A DNA stretch of 64,000 bases from Montifringilla adamsi. Its lineage: Eukaryota > Chordata > Aves > Passeriformes > Passeridae. Location of the stretch: the NCBI GenBank assembly GCA_017590115.1, contig JAGGNK010008781.1, positions 8,101,371-8,165,370 on the forward strand, in the 5' to 3' direction. Both the position numbers and the translations under genes were made by a program. Positions 59,830 through 64,000 of the stretch are shown here, in pieces. How positions within the stretch are numbered: position 1 is the stretch's first letter; each line of letters starts with the position of its first letter. The notes under the pieces were generated by a model. The model did not search any database, was not told the origin of the DNA, and saw nothing but the letters and a program-made list of their open reading frames with translations.

Positions 59830-62800
59830 CTGTCAAAAGAAGTATAAATACCGTCAGAGACTTAGATGGTTAATTTTTCAAAATCAAAATGTAAGCAAAA
59901 TTCCCCTGTAAGGAAAGAGCTTTAACTGCATTTAAATACATCCCCATAAATCTCGGGCCTTTTCAAGCGCAGGGCGTGAGTAAGCTGCAGTGATATGCCA
60001 AGATTTAGCTCAATGACCATGAATAAACACCAGAAAATCGTATTTGTAAACAAAATCAACATGAATAGAGACCAAAGTGCACTACAAATGAATTCCCGTG
60101 TAATTGGCATCCCATCTAAAATCCGCTCCTATGGCTGAGAACGAATCGAAGCTCTCAGGTTCACTGAAGGGATTTGGTAAAGATGGAATTTGCACCATGA
60201 AGCATTTCCCAACACCTGTCACAGGGATGCAGCTGTGACCGACGCTCTTCTGGAAGCCCTTTTTTCCAGCTTTATTTCCCTATGATTCTTACTTCTCCTA
60301 TGAACAGCAGGTATATTTTCCCTTTACTCTCAACTTCCCAAGGCAGCCACCAGTAGAGATGCACTGGGCAGAGAACAGGGCAAGGTGCTCACAGAGATGT
60401 CACCAATGTCCCGGTCACTTTCTGAAGAAAAGCCACTCTTCAGGAAATGGAAGTGCACCTGACACACAGTGAACCTCACACCCCACAGTGCCATTTACTG
60501 CTACATGCAGGAATGCAAGCTCATAGAATGATGATCATTCCAGCACATGCTGGAACACCAGAGTGGCTTTGTTTGGGGCACTGATCTCAGTCTTCTCCAC
60601 CCATGAACAAACCTCATAACAAATACTCAAAGCCACGCTCAAATCTGACATTTGTCTCTAAACTGCTAAACAGGAGCATTTCTTACCACAAATCCAAGTT
60701 TAAACTGCAACAAACTATCTAAGGAATGTAGAATTGATACCAGCTTCCTTCACAGTAACTCACCAGCCCTGGCCTTACAACAACTGCCATTACATTGATG
60801 AAAACAGCAGAAACACTGAGTGGCAATCCCTTCACTCAGCAAAGCATCCAAAAACACTACAGAGAAAATGTGTGTTCAGTAACCTTAATAACAGTAACAA
60901 GCCAGAAAAAACAGGCCTGACAGAACAGGAGCTGCCTCAATAGCCACAGAGCTTGAAAACTATCCTGCCATTAACAACTGATTTTAATATTAAGCATAAA
61001 TTAACAAAAAGTGCAGCAGTAAGATGCACATTTGGTATGCAAAAGGTAAATTAGTGGTTTATGATGAACTTAATTGCTTCACTTTTTTGACACCTATGTG
61101 AACAAAACCAATCACTTTGATGCTGTGCTAATGATGTCACATTATTTCATTAAGAAAAGTTAGAAGTGATTTTTTAGTGAAGAAGAAATCTGAAGGAAAA
61201 GAAATAGACATTTAGGCAGGGTTTTAGTAACATTGTCACAGGTTAATACAAACCTGTAGTAACACTAAAACAACTTGAAGAGTTAAGACAAACAAAAAAT
61301 CACAACACAGCAGACCATGAGAGATTTGCAATATTTTGATAGCCAGGATTGGTTCCAAATTCTGATTTTAGCACAGCTTTTATTCACTCTCTCAAATAAA
61401 AAGGGAATTGCTACTTCTCAGGGAGACACTGACTATTTCCTGCATGCAAACAATTGCTTCAGTAGTTCCAGCTAATGACAGCTTGTCTTTCAAGCTGGGT
61501 GGAGACATGTCAGTCCTTTAGTTAACTAGCAAAGGCTGATAGCACCAAGACAGCTGCTCAGGTGTGAAACAGAACAGAAACATTCCACATGTTCTTTCCA
61601 TCTCTGCCTTCCTGAGGGTCTTGGTCCTGTGAAATCAGGGATAAATCTACAACAAATCTAAGCTATAGGCAGTCCTATTTCACAGGTTCTTTCTGCTGCC
61701 ACCTCCATTTTCACCACCATTCATCTGCTTCATCGCTTCTAAAACAACTACAGTTTTCCTGTTTTGTCTTTGGGCAAGATCACACAACCAGAAGTACCTT
61801 CTTTAGCACACAGGGATAAACAGAAAAAAGATATCTTAAGTACAGCATTGTTTCTTATCAGGAACACAGAACATGTGAAAACAACCTTTAAGAAGAGCCT
61901 GGAAGGGAGAAGTATTTTCTCCTATAGAACAAGATACTTCAGTGTCACTGAAGCTCTAGCACTGCCCTAAACTGCTACTCATTTCAATTAATACTCTTAA
62001 AAATAAAGCATTTTTTGCAAGGATGTTTGCTTTCTATATGTATAATAATAAAAGCCTAATAGCCAACTAATCATTACCTGCCAGACAATATGAAGTTCTC
62101 AACCCAACAACTCATGCAAGCAACAACAGGAAATAAAACCTTACTTATATTACACTTAGGTCTGCCTCAGAACCCGACAAAACTTTTTTCTTTACAATAT
62201 TTAGATTCTTATCAAAGACACTCTACACAGCAAGCCCGACAGCAATGATCTTTTAAGAACTACAGATTAATCTGTAGTATCATCTCAGATTTTGTTTATG
62301 ACTCCCATGATATTTTAAGCCATATGTTCAAATCACTGAACCAGATGGCAGATTATAAAATATACAAAGCCTTGAGGTTTTAGACCTTGTCTTTCAAACA
62401 TCCAGGAATTTACTGAACACCTTTGGATTCTACAGTCACTGTTTAAAAAGAAACACAGAATAACCCCCACAAAAACTACAAGCAAAATGTTAAAGTATGC
62501 TGAGGACACTTCCTTAATAAACTCCTAAGTCATAAAGAGGTTTGTGGTTTCCTGGAGGTGGAAATGCCACTTCAGTGCCAGTACCTCCCATTCCAGTAAC
62601 AAAATGAGATTCCACAAGTTGTACTCTGTGCTCCACACACTGTGATTCATGACACAAACCTTACAATGAATATACCCTCAGAGCAGTGGGAAACTGACAA
62701 GTGAAACATGATTAGCTTTAAATTCAAACACTCTACAAAGTTTCTCAATATCCAATTCTTTCCCCACACGGAGTCCTACCTTGGTCAGTTTTGGTTGCTG

Positions 62801-62966
62801 GCTTCCAGTTTTCAGCACTAATTACTGGCAGACAAACCTGCCCCTTTTCATCGATGTTAGGGTGATAGATCTTTGTTTTAAATGTAATCTTAGGAGGTTT
62901 GAATGGATATTCTGCTGGGAAGTTGATTTCAATTCTGAAGGCTCCTTTATCATATGGAGGATTGTC
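59675..62966 (-). CDS. UBE2L3: UBE2L3 (UbcH7), ubiquitin-conjugating enzyme E2 L3, 3' part
   Basis: Two coding exons, 62966-62780 and 59829-59675, join as CAA G then TA ATC and encode 113 residues, corresponding to residues 42-154 of the 154-residue human enzyme. The UBC fold, the HPNI motif and the catalytic cysteine are present (GQVCLPV, Cys86 by human numbering). The C-terminus [10 protein letters not shown] appears intact. UBE2L3 carries ubiquitin on Cys86 and works only with HECT and RBR ligases such as parkin and HOIP, because it discharges to cysteine and not lysine. Cysteine-specificity features such as Pro88 and a missing Asp at the gate are in the known family and Pro88 is seen here. 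The start and first exons lie beyond the right edge. Confidence 0.98.
59830..62779 (-). other. UBE2L3: UBE2L3 intron between the last two coding exons
   Basis: This 2950-base, AT-rich intron has no recognised element. Confidence 0.9.
62780..62966 (-). CDS. UBE2L3: UBE2L3 penultimate coding exon, with catalytic Cys86
   Basis: The acceptor is CTGTTGCAG before GACAAT. It encodes [16 protein letters not shown] onward to KPATKTDQ, plus one base. The donor is CAAG followed by GTAGGA. Confidence 0.98.
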
Positions 62967-64000
62967 CTGCAACAGGAAGGCAGAATGTCAAGAATGTGCA
63001 CATGCCAATGGACTCAAGTGAAAAGCAGCATAGTACAGACTTGAATTTCACTGATCTCTTGAATGACCACTTTGAAAGGCATTTTCTACCAACACTACTG
63101 CCAGGTTTATGTGTCAGGAAACATCAAAACCCATGTGAGAGGCAATACAAGCTGCACGTTTGCATCCACCCTGGAAAAAGCAGGTTGCCACTGTCCTACA
63201 TTTCTGATATTTCTATGGGTAAGAAAGCATCCAGCTCCATTTACATCCAACTCAAGGCCCTCTCTAGTAAGTAGTTTTAGTCCCAGCTTTGTGTTTCAAA
63301 AAACTTAGTAAACCCTTTGCAAGACACAAACAGCAATCCTGACAAGGGAAGTGGATTTCTGAACAGTTATTTTGTGTGTCTCACAACATGGTGGCACAAA
63401 CAGCAAAGCAATTTGGTTTGTCAGATCTCCCTAAATGTTTAGAGAATGTTTTTGTGCTGACTACACAAAAATCTGCTGAGCATTCATTGGTACTAAAGAT
63501 AGACATTCACTGTGTTTGCTGATGAGAACATTCTGAATCTGTATGCAGTTTTAGCACCCGCTCTTATCAGATCAGTTTTGAAGGAGCAGGATGAGAGAAC
63601 TGTGAAGTGAGCAAAGTAGTTCTTCATGCTGAAAGAGAAAAAACAATGCCCAGAATTCCACTTAGAAAAACCTGTTAGACTATTGATACTGATGCTTCAG
63701 ATACTGCACAAGAGAGGCAGAACAAAAATAAACCACTGCTACATTTAAAGCCTATGAAAATACCATTCTGCACTGAAAACAGTAACTATGGAATGAAGCC
63801 TTTCCAAACACTCTGAGAACAAGAATCAAAGCATGAGAGTTTCCAGTTGGTGTAAAGAATAATCACACACATTCTTCATTAGCAACCAGACTCTTCCCTG
63901 CAATCAATTCCACTCCAGAATCTATCAATACTTGGGGGTGGGGAGCGTTCTATTAAAACATTTGTCAACAGAAAACATTTACTTTTAGGCTCATCCATGT
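62967..64000 (-). other. UBE2L3: UBE2L3 upstream intron, cut by the window edge
   Basis: No exon coding for the preceding residues (ending GLIVP in the human protein) is found, so this intron continues beyond the window. Confidence 0.85.

Overview
The window reads as vertebrate nuclear DNA, most likely from a bird. It has spliced genes with GT-AG introns, CpG-island promoters, few interspersed repeats and long non-coding tracts. The adjacency SDF2L1-YDJC-UBE2L3 is the conserved synteny of human 22q11 and, from memory, chicken chromosome 15. Mature miR-130/301/454 sequences match the forms I remember from chicken. The species cannot be fixed from the sequence.

Left part (1-31.6 kb): I see no convincing protein-coding gene. 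The content is a plus-strand microRNA cluster of four hairpins sharing the seed AGUGCAA: miR-130a (8.3 kb), miR-301 (9.6 kb), miR-454 (16.0 kb, both arms conserved) and a miR-130b/c type (17.2 kb). A CpG-rich block at 5.64-6.4 kb with three regularly spaced CCAAT boxes is the best candidate promoter for the primary transcript. A tandem AATAAA at 17.60 kb is a candidate 3' end. A chain of CpG-rich blocks at 21.6-26.7 kb has no recognisable gene; one contains a TATA-like element.

Middle (31.6-43 kb): SDF2L1 is complete on the minus strand in three coding exons, encoding 214 residues with a signal peptide, MIR-domain sequence and a C-terminal HDEL. About 8 kb separates it from YDJC. That interval holds a 172-bp tandem dimer and two minus-strand open segments that could be exons of an unrecognised gene where mammals carry CCDC116.

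Right part (43-64 kb): YDJC is complete on the plus strand in five coding exons (301 residues), with a 7.7-kb first coding intron. UBE2L3 lies on the minus strand and runs off the right edge. Its last two coding exons are present (residues about 42-154, including catalytic Cys86). YDJC and UBE2L3 converge.

Functionally these are neighbours rather than a pathway: an ER chaperone cofactor (SDF2L1), a carbohydrate-deacetylase-fold protein (YDJC), a ubiquitin-conjugating enzyme (UBE2L3) and a growth-related microRNA cluster. The most notable observations are the expanded four-hairpin cluster and its apparent inversion relative to mammals, a short templated insertion with a 25-bp target duplication in a YDJC intron, an upstream ORF overlapping the YDJC start codon, and possible spliced exons in the CCDC116 position.
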